DNA of 64,000 nucleotides from Streptomyces sp. B21-083. GTDB taxonomy: Bacteria > Actinomycetota > Actinomycetes > Streptomycetales > Streptomycetaceae. This document shows, piece after piece, positions 8,292-16,735 of this stretch (position 1 is its first letter; each line of letters starts with the position of its first letter). A model generated the notes under the pieces. That model ran no database searches. It saw only the letters and a list, made by a program, of their open reading frames with translations, and was not told the origin of the DNA. Made by a program: the position numbers and the translations under genes. The DNA is taken from the NCBI RefSeq assembly GCF_036898825.1, contig NZ_JARUND010000002.1, positions 434,001 to 498,000 on the forward strand, read 5' to 3'.

Positions 8292-9194
8292 ATGAAAACC
8301 GCAGTCGCCTTCATCGGACTGGGCACCATGGGCCAGCCCATGGTCCGTAGCCTCGCCCGCACCGTCCCCGTAGCCGTCTACGACGCCAACCCCGAGGCCG
8401 TCGCAGCAGCAGCCTCCTACGACGGCATCACCGCCTTGCACGACGCCCCGGAGTGCGCACAGGCGGACACGGTGCTTCTCATGTTGCCCAACAGTTCCGT
8501 GGTCGCACAGGTCCTCGGTGCCCCCGACGACCCCGCGAGCCTCGCCGGACGCCTGCGCCCCGGCACGCTCATCATCGACATGAGCTCCTCGAACCCCCAG
8601 GCGACCCAGGAGCTGGCCGCCCGGTTCCAGGAGCGCGGGGTGGCGGTGGTCGATGCTCCGGTCTCGGGCGGTCCCCGCAAGGCGGCCACCGCCGAGCTGA
8701 CCATCATGGTCGGCGGCGCCCCCGAGGACGTCGAACGTGCTACCCCGTTGCTGCAGACCATGGGCAGCTCCGTGACCCACGTCGGGGTGTCCGGCTCGGC
8801 CCACGCGCTCAAGGCACTCAACAACCTGCTGTCGGCGATCGGACTGGTCGGCGCGCTGGAGGTGCTGACCATCGGAGCCAAGTTCGGGCTGGACCCCAAG
8901 GTGATGCTGGAGGTCATCAATCGGTCCACCGGCCGCAACCAGGCGACCGAGGTCAAGATCGGCCCTGAGGTGCTGGACGGCCGCTTCGACGTCGGATTCT
9001 CCCTCCCACTGACCGTCAAGGACATCACCACAGCTCTCGAGCTGTCCCACTCTCTCCAGATCGACCCCGCGGTCTCCGAGGCGTGCGTCCAGGTGTGTCA
9101 GGCGGCACTGGCCAGCCTGGGCAAGCCGAATCCCGATCAGTCCGAGATCGCTCGTCACCTGGAGAAGACCACCGGAGTCACCCTCGCTCGCTGA
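8292..9194 (+). CDS. NAD(P)-dependent beta-hydroxyacid dehydrogenase (3-hydroxyisobutyrate dehydrogenase family)
   Basis: A 300-residue oxidoreductase with an N-terminal Rossmann motif (FIGLGTMGQPM, residues 8-17), the substrate-binding DAPVSGGPRKAATAELTIMVGG (121-142) and the catalytic Lys174 in GSAHALKALNN. All are hallmarks of 3-hydroxyisobutyrate, tartronate-semialdehyde and related dehydrogenases. ATG 8292 follows AAGGA and gives the standard family length; upstream in-frame codons encode a Pro-rich string and are leader. It probably interconverts a 3-hydroxy acid and a semialdehyde, a natural partner for the aldehyde dehydrogenase at 4632. Exact substrate specificity cannot be read from the sequence. 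Confidence 0.88.
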   Translation: MKTAVAFIGLGTMGQPMVRSLARTVPVAVYDANPEAVAAAASYDGITALHDAPECAQADTVLLMLPNSSVVAQVLGAPDDPASLAGRLRPGTLIIDMSSSNPQATQELAARFQERGVAVVDAPVSGGPRKAATAELTIMVGGAPEDVERATPLLQTMGSSVTHVGVSGSAHALKALNNLLSAIGLVGALEVLTIGAKFGLDPKVMLEVINRSTGRNQATEVKIGPEVLDGRFDVGFSLPLTVKDITTALELSHSLQIDPAVSEACVQVCQAALASLGKPNPDQSEIARHLEKTTGVTLAR

Positions 9195-9387
9195 GCCACC
9201 GACCGACTGCCTGCCGCTCCGCAGGGGCACCAAGGACCGGACGGGAGACGAGGGAGTCCGGGGACCTGCTCGTGCCAGAGAGCGGTCGGTGGCCGACCAC
9301 CGTCGAGTCGATCTCGTCGGCCGCGTACCCACCCGTCTCTACGTCACCGGACCACGGTGGCACCCCCACGTTCCCGAGGAGCGAACC

Positions 9388-10272
9388 GTGTCTTTGATCA
9401 TGAACCTGACCCGCCCGTTGCTGCGCCTGAGGCCGAACGCCTTCACCACCGTGGAGAGCATGCGGAAGTCCGTCGACCGCTCCCGCCCCGACGCCCCCGT
9501 CCCGGCAGCGCTGCGGCGTTCCTGCTCCATCACGGCCGACATCGTCCACGGCCATCAGGTCATCACGCTGACCCCGAAGACGGGCCGCACGAACAAGGAC
9601 CTGATCTACACCCACGGCGGCGCCTACATCTACCCGCTGCTCAGCATGCATTGGCAGATCATCGCGACGTTCATCCGCCGGACGGGAGCGAGGGTCACCG
9701 TCCCGCTCTACGGACTCGGCCCCGCGCACAACGCCGACGATGCCTACCGGCTCCTCGAAAGCGTCTACCGGAGAGTGGCCGAGCGGGCCGGGAAAGACCC
9801 TGTCTTCCTCGTCGGAGACTCCGCCGGCGCCGGACTGGCCGTCGGCCAGGCGATTCTCTACCGCGACCGGGGTCTTCGGGCGCCCGACGGTCTGCTTCTG
9901 TTCTCGCCATGGGTCGATGTCACCATGGAAAACCCGGACATCACCGCCGTCACCGGCCGCGACCCCATCCTCGCTCCGCCGGGGCTCACCGCCGCGGGCC
10001 GCGACTGGGCCGGAGACCTGAGCACCACCGACCCCCTCGTCAGCCCGCTCCACGACACCCTCAAGGACCTTCCGCCGACGTTCATCTACCAGGGAGGTCA
10101 CGACATCTTCCTGCCCGATGTGAAGAAGTTCGCAGCGAAAGCAGAAGCCGCCGGCACCAAGGTGGACCTGCGCATCTACCACGCCGCATTCCACGTCTTC
10201 ATCGGGGCGCCGTGGACTCCTGAAGCACGCCACGCGCTACGCGATGCAGCGGTCCGCATCGCAGCCGATTGA
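9388..10272 (+). CDS. Alpha/beta hydrolase, hormone-sensitive-lipase (HSL) type
   Basis: A 294-residue esterase of the HSL family. The oxyanion motif HGGAY is at residues 76-80, the nucleophile in GDSAGAGL is Ser145, and the likely acid and base are Asp239 (GGHDIFLPD) and His269 (AAFHVF). GTG 9388 is supported by GAGGAG six bases upstream. It is cytoplasmic, with no signal peptide. It is the third hydrolase of the cluster after those at 36 and 3683, so several ester bonds of one complex substrate may be cleaved in turn. It ends about 70 bases before the TetR gene on the same strand. Confidence 0.87.
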   Translation: MSLIMNLTRPLLRLRPNAFTTVESMRKSVDRSRPDAPVPAALRRSCSITADIVHGHQVITLTPKTGRTNKDLIYTHGGAYIYPLLSMHWQIIATFIRRTGARVTVPLYGLGPAHNADDAYRLLESVYRRVAERAGKDPVFLVGDSAGAGLAVGQAILYRDRGLRAPDGLLLFSPWVDVTMENPDITAVTGRDPILAPPGLTAAGRDWAGDLSTTDPLVSPLHDTLKDLPPTFIYQGGHDIFLPDVKKFAAKAEAAGTKVDLRIYHAAFHVFIGAPWTPEARHALRDAAVRIAAD

Positions 10273-10343
10273 CCGCAGATGACGGTCCTGCCCATGTGTA
10301 AAGAATCTTATCGGGGACAGCTCCCCACTTCTTCCGGAGGAGG

Positions 10344-11030
10344 ATGATGACCGTCAGTGCAGGTGATGCAACGGCCCCGCAGCGACGCGATGCGCGCCGT
10401 AACCGGCAGCTCCTGGTGGAGGCGGGCCACAAGGTGTTCACCGAGCAGGGGCTGCAGGCACCGCTGGACGTGATCGCCCGCAGGGCGGGCGTGGGCAACG
10501 CGACGCTCTACCGGCACTTCCCCACCCGCGCCGCCCTCGTCGATGCGGTCTTGGGCGACCAGTTGACCGGCACGACGGAGGCGGGCGAACGGGCCCGGGC
10601 GGCCCCGGATGCCTGGACGGGACTGAACGACTATCTCCAGGCCGTCTTCGGCACGCTCGCCGCCGACCGCGGCACCAACGACCTCATGACCACGCATGTC
10701 GAGGGCATCGAGGCGCTGGATGCCGTACGCGCGCACAACCAAGAGACGATGGAACTCCTGCTGGAGCGCGGGCGGGAGGAGGGCGCGATCCGCGCGGACG
10801 TCACCACCGAGGACGTCCTGTTCGCGCTGGCCGCTCTGGGCCGCGCCGTCCCGGCCCTCACGACCGCGACCACGCCGGACGCCTGGCACCGCCCCCTCGC
10901 CCTGCTCCTGGACGGCCTGCGCCCGGCGCCGGCTCCCCTTCCGGGCCTCGCCCTCACCACCGCCCAACTGACCGACGTCCTACGTCATACGGGGCCGCAC
11001 CGGGCGCCCGTGCGGCCACGAGTGACGTAG
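10344..11030 (+). CDS. TetR/AcrR-family transcriptional regulator
   Basis: A 228-residue regulator with an N-terminal TetR helix-turn-helix (residues about 15-62, LDVIARRAGVGNATLYRHFPTRAALVDAVL). The C-terminal ligand-binding domain resembles the SbtR-like class of Streptomyces TetR proteins. A GGAGGAGG stretch lies just upstream; ATG 10344 and ATG 10347 are both possible starts, and 10347 has slightly better spacing. The gene marks the right edge of the catabolic cluster. It could control the HSL hydrolase just upstream or an unlinked target; no operator pair was recognised nearby. Confidence 0.87.
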   Translation: MMTVSAGDATAPQRRDARRNRQLLVEAGHKVFTEQGLQAPLDVIARRAGVGNATLYRHFPTRAALVDAVLGDQLTGTTEAGERARAAPDAWTGLNDYLQAVFGTLAADRGTNDLMTTHVEGIEALDAVRAHNQETMELLLERGREEGAIRADVTTEDVLFALAALGRAVPALTTATTPDAWHRPLALLLDGLRPAPAPLPGLALTTAQLTDVLRHTGPHRAPVRPRVT

Positions 11031-11187
11031 GCGCCATTGCGCCGGAAGTCGAATTGCCGCAGGCGGGCCTGACCTCGCACCGCTCGCATGGCACCGGCAA
11101 GACCGCGGTCACAGCCTCAGCGCCTTTTACGGCTTCGCACGGCCCGTCGATGAGGGGCCGGATCCGAGCGGCGCCCTGCTCTCCGTT

Positions 11188-11343
11188 GTGACGGGACGTC
11201 AGATCCTGCGAGCGTGCGGGGTGGCCACCGATCCCGGAGCGCTTCAATGTTCCTTGCCGATGCTCTCCCGCGCCCTGCTGGAGACCTGGCACCGGCGCCG
11301 GGGCCGGACACTGACGAGGGCCGCCTACGAGACGGTCGGCGGG
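11188..11343 (+). pseudogene. Remnant of an nSTAND1-type NTPase gene
   Basis: The frame reads RQILRACGVATDPGALQCSLPMLSRALLETWHRRRGRTLTRAAYETVGG across several codons. This closely follows the conserved segment of nSTAND1 (often WD40 or HTH-linked) proteins, in which PLLSHALLETW is followed by RxGRTLT and GY..AGG. No NTP-binding loop lies upstream and no WD40 repeats follow, because the helicase gene begins 40 bases later on the other strand. The rest of 11031-11380 has no recognisable gene. This looks like a decayed fragment left at the left edge of the accessory region. Confidence 0.5.
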
Positions 11344-11380
11344 AAAGCTGAATTACGGGTCTGCCAGTGCGGCGGGCTTG

Positions 11381-12862
11381 TCAGGCTCCGCCAGCAGGAG
11401 TTGGTTGGTTCTCGATCCATGCGAGCCCTCCGAGATCCAGTTGGTGCCGGGCGCGAGTGACGGCGACGTAGGCGAGACGGGCGTCCGTTTCGCTCACAGG
11501 TTCCGGGATCGGGCAGCCGCTGTCGTCCACTTGGTCGCTGTCTGGCGGCGGAGGAAAGTCGTCGGCGATTCTGACGCCGAGCCACTCACGGCCTTTTGCC
11601 TTGTGAGCGGTGGAGACCGTGACCTCGGCCTTGTCTTCGTCGGTCAGAGCGTCGACGGCGGCGATGATGGCTTCGGGTCCGTGGGTGTCGACAAGCTCGA
11701 CGAACGGCTGGAGATCTCGGCCTGCGGGATCGTATTCCGCGTAGTCCTGCAACTCACCCCATGAGGCGAAGAGGACCAGTTCGGGATGGGATGTGCGGCG
11801 GCCGTCTTTGAGGTCCCGGGCGGCGAGCGCCAATGCGATGAGCGTCTGTCCGCCCCGGGTGAGTGCGACCCGACGGCCTGCCTCCAGCAGTCTCATGACC
11901 TCGGTCACGGCGCCGATGTTAGTCCGGCACAGCACCGCGTCTGGGCTCGTGACCTGGCCGACCTTCGTTGGAATGGTGTCGGAACCTGTCAGCCGAATGG
12001 GCGCGTCGGTGAACGCGAGCCACCGGTTGGCCTGTTCGGCGAGGAGCGGGCCGAAGCGGAAGGAGCGGGTCAAGGTGAGGTGTACGGCATCGAAGCCAGT
12101 CATCACGTCCCGGGCCCCGCGCCACCCGTAGATGGCTTGGGCGGAGTCGCCGACCATGACCAGCTGAGCGTGCCCGCGTTGGGCGGCGAAGACCCGCTCC
12201 AGGACCGGGTTGGTGTCCTGGGCCTCGTCGAGGAGGAGGAAGTCGGCCTCGATCTTCGGCTCGGTCAGTGCCCACATCTTCAGGTAGTGGTCGTGCTCGA
12301 AGCGGACTACGCCGTCTTCGGGATCCTGTAGATCCTTCCAAGCCTTTCCGACGAAAGGCATGACGGCCTCGGCGAGTTGGGCACGCTCTTTCGGCGTGCC
12401 CAAACCGCGCAGAGCCGGAACGTGGTGGGGAGCCGGTGCCCTGTCGGCGGACTGGCAGAAGCGGGTGACCGTGCGCAGCACCGTGTGGGACAGGGTCCGG
12501 TGGCTGATCTCGTGATCACCAATGCGGACGGGGGATCTGACTCCTAGGGTGTGCCCAATCCGCCAGGCGGGCTGGCGCGGGCTGCTGAGCCGACGAGCGA
12601 ACCGGTGGCCCACAGCTGCGTAGGCCGTGGAGTGAGCCGTCCTGCACTGCACGGAGCGCGGGAACCGGCTGGCGGCGGCGTCGGCAATGTCCTTGTTGAA
12701 GGCCAGATAGCGGCCTCGGCGTCCACTAGTCGCGGCCAGCAACGCGAGCGTGCTGGTCTTGCCAGTGCCGGCGCCGGCCTGCAGCACCAAGTGGTGGCCG
12801 TCCCGAAAGGTGTCGACGGCATGGGCCTGCTCGTCTGTGGGCGTGTGCAACAAGAGCTCCAC
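11381..12862 (-). CDS. UvrD/Rep-like superfamily 1 DNA helicase
   Basis: A 493-residue SF1 helicase, shorter than UvrD/PcrA (about 700), so the accessory subdomains are reduced. Visible motifs are Walker A GAGTGKTS (30-37), Walker B DEAQD (212-216), motif III GDSAQAIYGWRGA (238-250), motif V VSTAHKAKGREW near residue 418 and motif VI YVAVTRARHQL near 465. The start codon is GTG, with a weak ribosome site. It lies 42 bases downstream of the 12905 gene on the same strand, so the three minus-strand genes 14286-11381 probably form one operon. Similar small helicases occur in actinomycete mobile and defence loci; its role here is inferred, not shown. Confidence 0.85.
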   Translation of the reverse strand: MELLLHTPTDEQAHAVDTFRDGHHLVLQAGAGTGKTSTLALLAATSGRRGRYLAFNKDIADAAASRFPRSVQCRTAHSTAYAAVGHRFARRLSSPRQPAWRIGHTLGVRSPVRIGDHEISHRTLSHTVLRTVTRFCQSADRAPAPHHVPALRGLGTPKERAQLAEAVMPFVGKAWKDLQDPEDGVVRFEHDHYLKMWALTEPKIEADFLLLDEAQDTNPVLERVFAAQRGHAQLVMVGDSAQAIYGWRGARDVMTGFDAVHLTLTRSFRFGPLLAEQANRWLAFTDAPIRLTGSDTIPTKVGQVTSPDAVLCRTNIGAVTEVMRLLEAGRRVALTRGGQTLIALALAARDLKDGRRTSHPELVLFASWGELQDYAEYDPAGRDLQPFVELVDTHGPEAIIAAVDALTDEDKAEVTVSTAHKAKGREWLGVRIADDFPPPPDSDQVDDSGCPIPEPVSETDARLAYVAVTRARHQLDLGGLAWIENQPTPAGGA

Positions 12863-12904
12863 GGTGTTGAAGGGTCAGCGGGTCGTGTGCGCGGCGCTTC
12901 GGCG

Positions 12905-13405
12905 CTACTCGTCGGCGACACGCGAGGGACCCGACGGTGGACGCCGGTGGTCGAGCAGGACGCGTGCCGCGCAGGCGAGGACGTCTTCGGGAGTGTGCTC
13001 GGCGAGGAGGTCTTGCAGCTGCACGGTCAGTTGCCGGGTGCGAGTCCGCGCTTCCCGTTCAACTGCTTCCACGACGGCTCGGGCGAGGAAATCTGCGGGC
13101 CTCTCCCCCCGAGCTGCTGCGGCCTTGTCGAGGACAGAGCGCATGGCGCGGGTGAACGCGACGTTGAGCAGGACCTGGCCCGCGGTGTCGGGGTAGTGGG
13201 TCGTCAAGACGTCGATGGGCAGGAGCTGATCGAGTTCGTGGCGCAGGGATCGCAGCGCGCGTCCCGGTGACTTGGCCCGGTGCACGGCCATCAGGCGGGT
13301 GCGATCCGTGTTCGTCGCGAGCGGCACCCTCCGGCAGGCTCTGTGCAGCTCTGCCGGGGTGACCGGCCTGGTCAGGATGATCTCTACGGCGTGCTGCCTT
13401 CTCAT
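12905..13405 (-). CDS. Hypothetical helical protein
   Basis: A 166-residue, mostly helical, Arg-rich protein of no recognised family. It has no signal peptide or membrane segment. Its ATG overlaps the stop of the upstream 13402 gene by four bases (ATGA), indicating translational coupling, and the helicase gene follows 42 bases later. A segment such as AFTRAMRSVLDKAAAARGERPADFLARAVVEAVER looks like a regularly spaced helical bundle or ribbon-helix-helix-like region, but this is only an impression. Conserved operon placement with a helicase suggests a nucleic-acid-related role. Confidence 0.6.
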   Translation of the reverse strand: MRRQHAVEIILTRPVTPAELHRACRRVPLATNTDRTRLMAVHRAKSPGRALRSLRHELDQLLPIDVLTTHYPDTAGQVLLNVAFTRAMRSVLDKAAAARGERPADFLARAVVEAVEREARTRTRQLTVQLQDLLAEHTPEDVLACAARVLLDHRRPPSGPSRVADE

Positions 13406-14286
13406 CGCCGGACCGCTTTCTGGGCACCGCCGCCAGGATGCGGCCGGCGGCTGTGGGTGGGGAGGCGTCGGTGTACGTACGCGTGGTGGACGAGCGGGTC
13501 GAAGGGTTCCCAGTCCGTCAGGGCCAAGTCCGCAGCTGTGGGCGTGGCCGCGTGCTCAGGACAGCGCTGCGTTCGCCAGCGAACCTGTTCGGCGTACGGC
13601 ACAGAGCTCAGGTCGTACACGGCCATCACCTCGGCGGGCAGAGCCAGCTGTCCCTGGGTGGCCGTTGCGGGAACCAGTCTCCAGAGGCCCGCCGGGCCGT
13701 GGGAGGCGAGCATCCTGAGGGTGCATCGGTCACGTCGTCGGGTCTGGGCCACGCACTGGATCTCGTCCAGAGGGCGTGCGGCGAGGTATCGGACGAACAG
13801 GATCTGGACGACGGGTCTGGCGGGTCGGCAGGGAGCTTCCGACTGCCGGGACGCTGGGTCCCCGGGTGCCGCTGGTGTGAAGCTTCCAGCGTCCACCAGG
13901 CGACGTGTGTTCACGGCCAACGCCCGACGGAGCCTCGTCAGTTCGGGGGCTGCAACGGTGTCGGCGTTGCGGGCCGGGCAAACGCTGGCGTGGGGCAGTC
14001 GGCACCAGGCGCTGCCGTCTCCGGAGGGATACGCAAGGCCGGAGCTGACGTGCCAGCGATGGTCGGCGGGCACCGCGGTCGCGGACAACTCCTGCGGGTG
14101 CAGGCGGACGGGGCGGTCCCGAACCCGCTGGTACCACTCGATGGGATTTCCGCATTCGCGGCAGCGGTCGCGTTGGGCACAACGCAGAAGTCTGGTGGGG
14201 CTGTCGGGATCGACGCACAGTGAGCGTCGCGGGTGGACAGGGGCCGGACTGCTGTCCCGGCGTCGGGGTACGGGTGAGGGGCGCAT
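13402..14286 (-). CDS. Hypothetical Cys-rich protein (DUF6083-like)
   Basis: A 294-residue protein whose N-terminal half carries a likely zinc-binding pattern: CRECGNPIEWY, then VRLHPQEL, RWHVSSGLAY, WCRLPHASVCP. This arrangement resembles DUF6083 proteins of Streptomyces; the assignment is from memory of the pattern. The C-terminal half has further Cys and His residues (RDRCTLRML, RCPEHA). It is the first gene of the minus-strand trio ending with the helicase and overlaps the next gene by 4 bases. No function is known. It lacks signal peptide and membrane segments. Confidence 0.6.
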   Translation of the reverse strand: MRPSPVPRRRDSSPAPVHPRRSLCVDPDSPTRLLRCAQRDRCRECGNPIEWYQRVRDRPVRLHPQELSATAVPADHRWHVSSGLAYPSGDGSAWCRLPHASVCPARNADTVAAPELTRLRRALAVNTRRLVDAGSFTPAAPGDPASRQSEAPCRPARPVVQILFVRYLAARPLDEIQCVAQTRRRDRCTLRMLASHGPAGLWRLVPATATQGQLALPAEVMAVYDLSSVPYAEQVRWRTQRCPEHAATPTAADLALTDWEPFDPLVHHAYVHRRLPTHSRRPHPGGGAQKAVRR

Positions 14287-14444
14287 GGGCGCGAAGGTGC
14301 CAGCCCAAACGCCGTAGAGCGACGCCCGGGCCGTAGACGTCCACCGAACAGCCCCATCAAGGGCGACACACGTTTGAATTCACGCTCAAGTGTTCGCGTC
14401 GAGATGCCCGATCGGCTGAACAGTCGGCAGACCCAGACGGCTCG

Positions 14445-14732
14445 TCAGCCGCTCATCGGCTGCGGGGGTTCATGCCCGTGGCACAGGGCGCCGAAGAGTT
14501 CATCGAGCGGGGTGCCCAGTGCGTGAGCGAGGGCGTGCCATGACTTGAGGGTGCCGATCGTGCGGCCCTGCTCGATCTCGATGAGGGTCCTTCTGGCCAG
14601 GCCACTCCGGGCGGCAAGCTCGTCATAGGTCCATCCCCGCTCCGCGCGCAGCCGGGCCGGCTCCAAACGCAGAGCCTCGAAGTCCGGGTCGGGCGGGAAG
14701 ATCGTCACCCACCCATCGGAAGGTGCAGACAC
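14445..14732 (-). CDS. XRE-family helix-turn-helix regulator
   Basis: A compact 95-residue DNA-binding protein: RAERGWTYDELAARSGLARRTLIEIEQGRTIGTLKSWHALAHALGTPLDELFGAL is a full XRE/Cro helix-turn-helix, and the tail CHGHEPP is typical of a Streptomyces subfamily. The start is GTG 14732 with no clear ribosome site, and one palindromic site (14722-14739) overlaps the start codon, so autorepression or a leaderless transcript is likely. It is divergent to the 14874 gene; two further operator copies lie between them. The gene at 14286 downstream is about 160 bases away. Confidence 0.82.
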   Translation of the reverse strand: MSAPSDGWVTIFPPDPDFEALRLEPARLRAERGWTYDELAARSGLARRTLIEIEQGRTIGTLKSWHALAHALGTPLDELFGALCHGHEPPQPMSG

Positions 14733-14805
14733 CTGCCCTGTCAGTGCAGACCTCTGCCCTATTTCGACTCGTCAGGGACGAGAGCGAAGGGCAGAGGTCT
14801 GCACT
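14722..14805. promoter_or_regulatory. Three palindromic operators between divergent genes
   Basis: AGTGCAGACCTCTGCCCT (14743-14760) and its exact reverse complement (14788-14805) are separated by 27 bases. A third, imperfect copy, GGTGCAGACACCTGCCCT, lies at 14722-14739. Each copy is itself an inverted repeat with GCAG(A)/(T)CTGC arms. They fill the gap between the XRE gene and the divergent 14874 gene and are the probable XRE binding sites. Confidence 0.65.
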
Positions 14806-14873
14806 AGCGTGTGCACCCGACTCCAGTCCGGCAGAGGGCCGGCGCAGTGAACGACGGGAGGAAGACGCGCGCC

Positions 14874-15914
14874 ATGAGGCTCTGCTTCGCACGTCCGGGA
14901 GTCCGGCGCACCTGGACAGTCGAACTGCGCCCGCAACCCGGCGGGCCGGTCCTCGTGTGCCGACAGTGCACGCACGGTGGGTGGCCGCTTGTCGGCTCCG
15001 CCGCTCGAGCTGAGCTCTTGGCCCATCTGGCCGCTCATGCTCGTCAAGATCCTCTCCCCGCACACCTGCGGATCTGCCAGTGCCACGAGCGAGGCTGTCG
15101 CCAGCATCCCCGCCACCGCGGGTGCAACGGCCCGATCCGGCTCCTCCTCGTCCGTGAACGCGGCGGACGCCGCTGGCGCCTCTCCGACGCCTGTACAGCG
15201 TGTGCGGCGGCCACTTCTCAGGCCGCTGTCGTCCCTGAAGCAACCCTGCTCAGCACGACTGCACCATCCGGACAGACGCGCGCTCGACCCCGACGATGCC
15301 CAAGAGGACCAGACGGCCAGACCCGCGTGCGCGAGATGCTCACCTATCTGGCCACAGCCTTGCCCGGGGAAACCGGAGCTGACGTCCGCATGCTCGCCCT
15401 TCAGTGCGCACTACGCATGAACGACTCGGCTCAAGTCAGGTTGCCCTACGGTGTGCTACGGAGCCTTCGCGTCGAGTCTGCCGCAAGCGCCTGGCGCGAA
15501 CTCGACCAGGCAGGGCTGATGCGCACATGCCCAACGACCCATCGCGCAGTGGCAGTTCAGATCCTCGACGCCGGTCTGCTCACGCAGCACCCGGCGCGGC
15601 CCGACCGGCTCCGCGCCGCCGACTGGGCGTTGCGCGGCGCCTGTCCTGCTCACACCTCCACTCCGCTGCTACGACTTGCCGCTCTGTCACTCGTCGTCCG
15701 CACTGCTCCTGCTAGCGATCACGGTGTGGCGGAGGCAGAGCATGTGGCGCGAGAGTGCGGGGTGCCTGCTACGGCCCTTCCCTCGCTACTGGAGCAGTTG
15801 GTAACCGCAGGGGTTCTCCTGACCTGGCAAGCGGTACTGGACACGGGAGAGGTGTCATGGAGGCTGGGTCCTAATGCGCTGCGCCCCTATCCCGCCATCG
15901 AGGACGCCGACTGA
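14874..15914 (+). CDS. Hypothetical Cys-rich protein with possible winged-helix segments
   Basis: The 346-residue protein starts at ATG 14874 behind GGGAGGAAG. The N-terminal 120 residues contain Cys clusters (VCRQCTHGG, ICQCHERGCRQHPRHRGC, ACTACAAA) suggestive of zinc binding. The C-terminal part has two helix-turn-helix-like stretches (VLRSLRVESAASAWRELDQAGLM and VARECGVPATALPSLLEQLVTAGVL), as in winged-helix DNA-binding proteins. It is divergent from the XRE gene with shared operators, so it is probably that regulator's target. No family is recognised with confidence. It might itself be a DNA-binding protein of an integrated element. Confidence 0.6.
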   Translation: MRLCFARPGVRRTWTVELRPQPGGPVLVCRQCTHGGWPLVGSAARAELLAHLAAHARQDPLPAHLRICQCHERGCRQHPRHRGCNGPIRLLLVRERGGRRWRLSDACTACAAATSQAAVVPEATLLSTTAPSGQTRARPRRCPRGPDGQTRVREMLTYLATALPGETGADVRMLALQCALRMNDSAQVRLPYGVLRSLRVESAASAWRELDQAGLMRTCPTTHRAVAVQILDAGLLTQHPARPDRLRAADWALRGACPAHTSTPLLRLAALSLVVRTAPASDHGVAEAEHVARECGVPATALPSLLEQLVTAGVLLTWQAVLDTGEVSWRLGPNALRPYPAIEDAD

Positions 15915-16169
15915 AACGCTCGGGCCCGTCTGATCCGCAGCTGGGGCGCCCGAGGAAAAAGCATTGCCATCGGACCACACCACATAGAGCGCGGCTCAAG
16001 GACGCCGGAGAGAGCCCGTCGGCTTTCGTCCAAGACTCGCGGCAGGCGACTGAGGTATCAGGCGCCCAGCGCCTCCACACCGGCCTCACGATCAGCGCTT
16101 CCGAAGTCCCCTCGCCACCCAGATGCTCGGATGGACGATCAGCGACTGCAGACAGGAGGAGAGAGCGTT

Positions 16170-16724
16170 TCAACTAGCCGATCGCCCGCGACGGGCGTTA
16201 GCACCGCTCATATTCATGCGCCAGGTCAGCATGCTCCTGCTGACTCCGTATTCGAGCATCGCCGTCTCAGGACTGATCCCCTTCCTGGCGATGGACCAGG
16301 CCGCCTCGTTTGTGATGAGGAGATTTCCCGCCAGCCAATCGGCCTCCCCTTCGATCTCACCGTCCCAGTGCCGACAACCGAGAACGTCAAGCGCCGGACC
16401 GGGTGGATGCATCAAGAGCGCATGGGCGATCTCATGATCGGCTGAACTGTTCTGGCGTCCCGGATCATGGGAGTCGTTCACCCAGATCTCGCGCCGTGGT
16501 CCTGCGTGCACGGTCAGGGCACTCAAGGATTCCCGCTCGGTCGTGAGGAGTCGCTCAATGCGAGCGTCATACGCGATTGCCGAGCTGAAGGTCTTGATGG
16601 GGATCGCCAAGTGTTCAGCGAGTTGCGCAGGCGCAAGCGGTGCGGCGGGATGGAGCCCCAACTCCCTCCGCATCTGCACCGCCAAGCGGTTGGCTTCAGC
16701 CTTGAAGCCATGACGCAACGACAT
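16170..16724 (-). CDS. ImmA/IrrE-family metallo-endopeptidase
   Basis: A 184-residue zinc protease of the ImmA/IrrE (DUF955) family. The HEIAH motif is at residues 97-101 and a third ligand is likely in IEGEADWLAGNLL (Glu near 127). In ICEBs1 the ImmA protease cleaves the XRE repressor ImmR to switch on a mobile element; here an XRE gene sits immediately upstream, 11 bases away on the same strand. ATG 16724 is preceded by GGGGAG with good spacing. Its position divergent to the CBASS-like operon suggests that the pair gates expression of that operon. The downstream 255 bases (15915-16169) hold no recognisable gene. Confidence 0.85.
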   Translation of the reverse strand: MSLRHGFKAEANRLAVQMRRELGLHPAAPLAPAQLAEHLAIPIKTFSSAIAYDARIERLLTTERESLSALTVHAGPRREIWVNDSHDPGRQNSSADHEIAHALLMHPPGPALDVLGCRHWDGEIEGEADWLAGNLLITNEAAWSIARKGISPETAMLEYGVSRSMLTWRMNMSGANARRGRSAS

Positions 16725-16735
16725 AGGGAGCTCCC

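Noticed and set aside
10954..11292. 112-codon minus-strand frame after the TetR gene
   Set aside because: No family resemblance; the nSTAND1-like pattern is on the opposite strand in the same stretch.
15871..16173. 100-codon minus-strand frame after the ImmA-like gene
   Set aside because: No motif, no ribosome site, and it overlaps the real 3' end of the 14874 gene.
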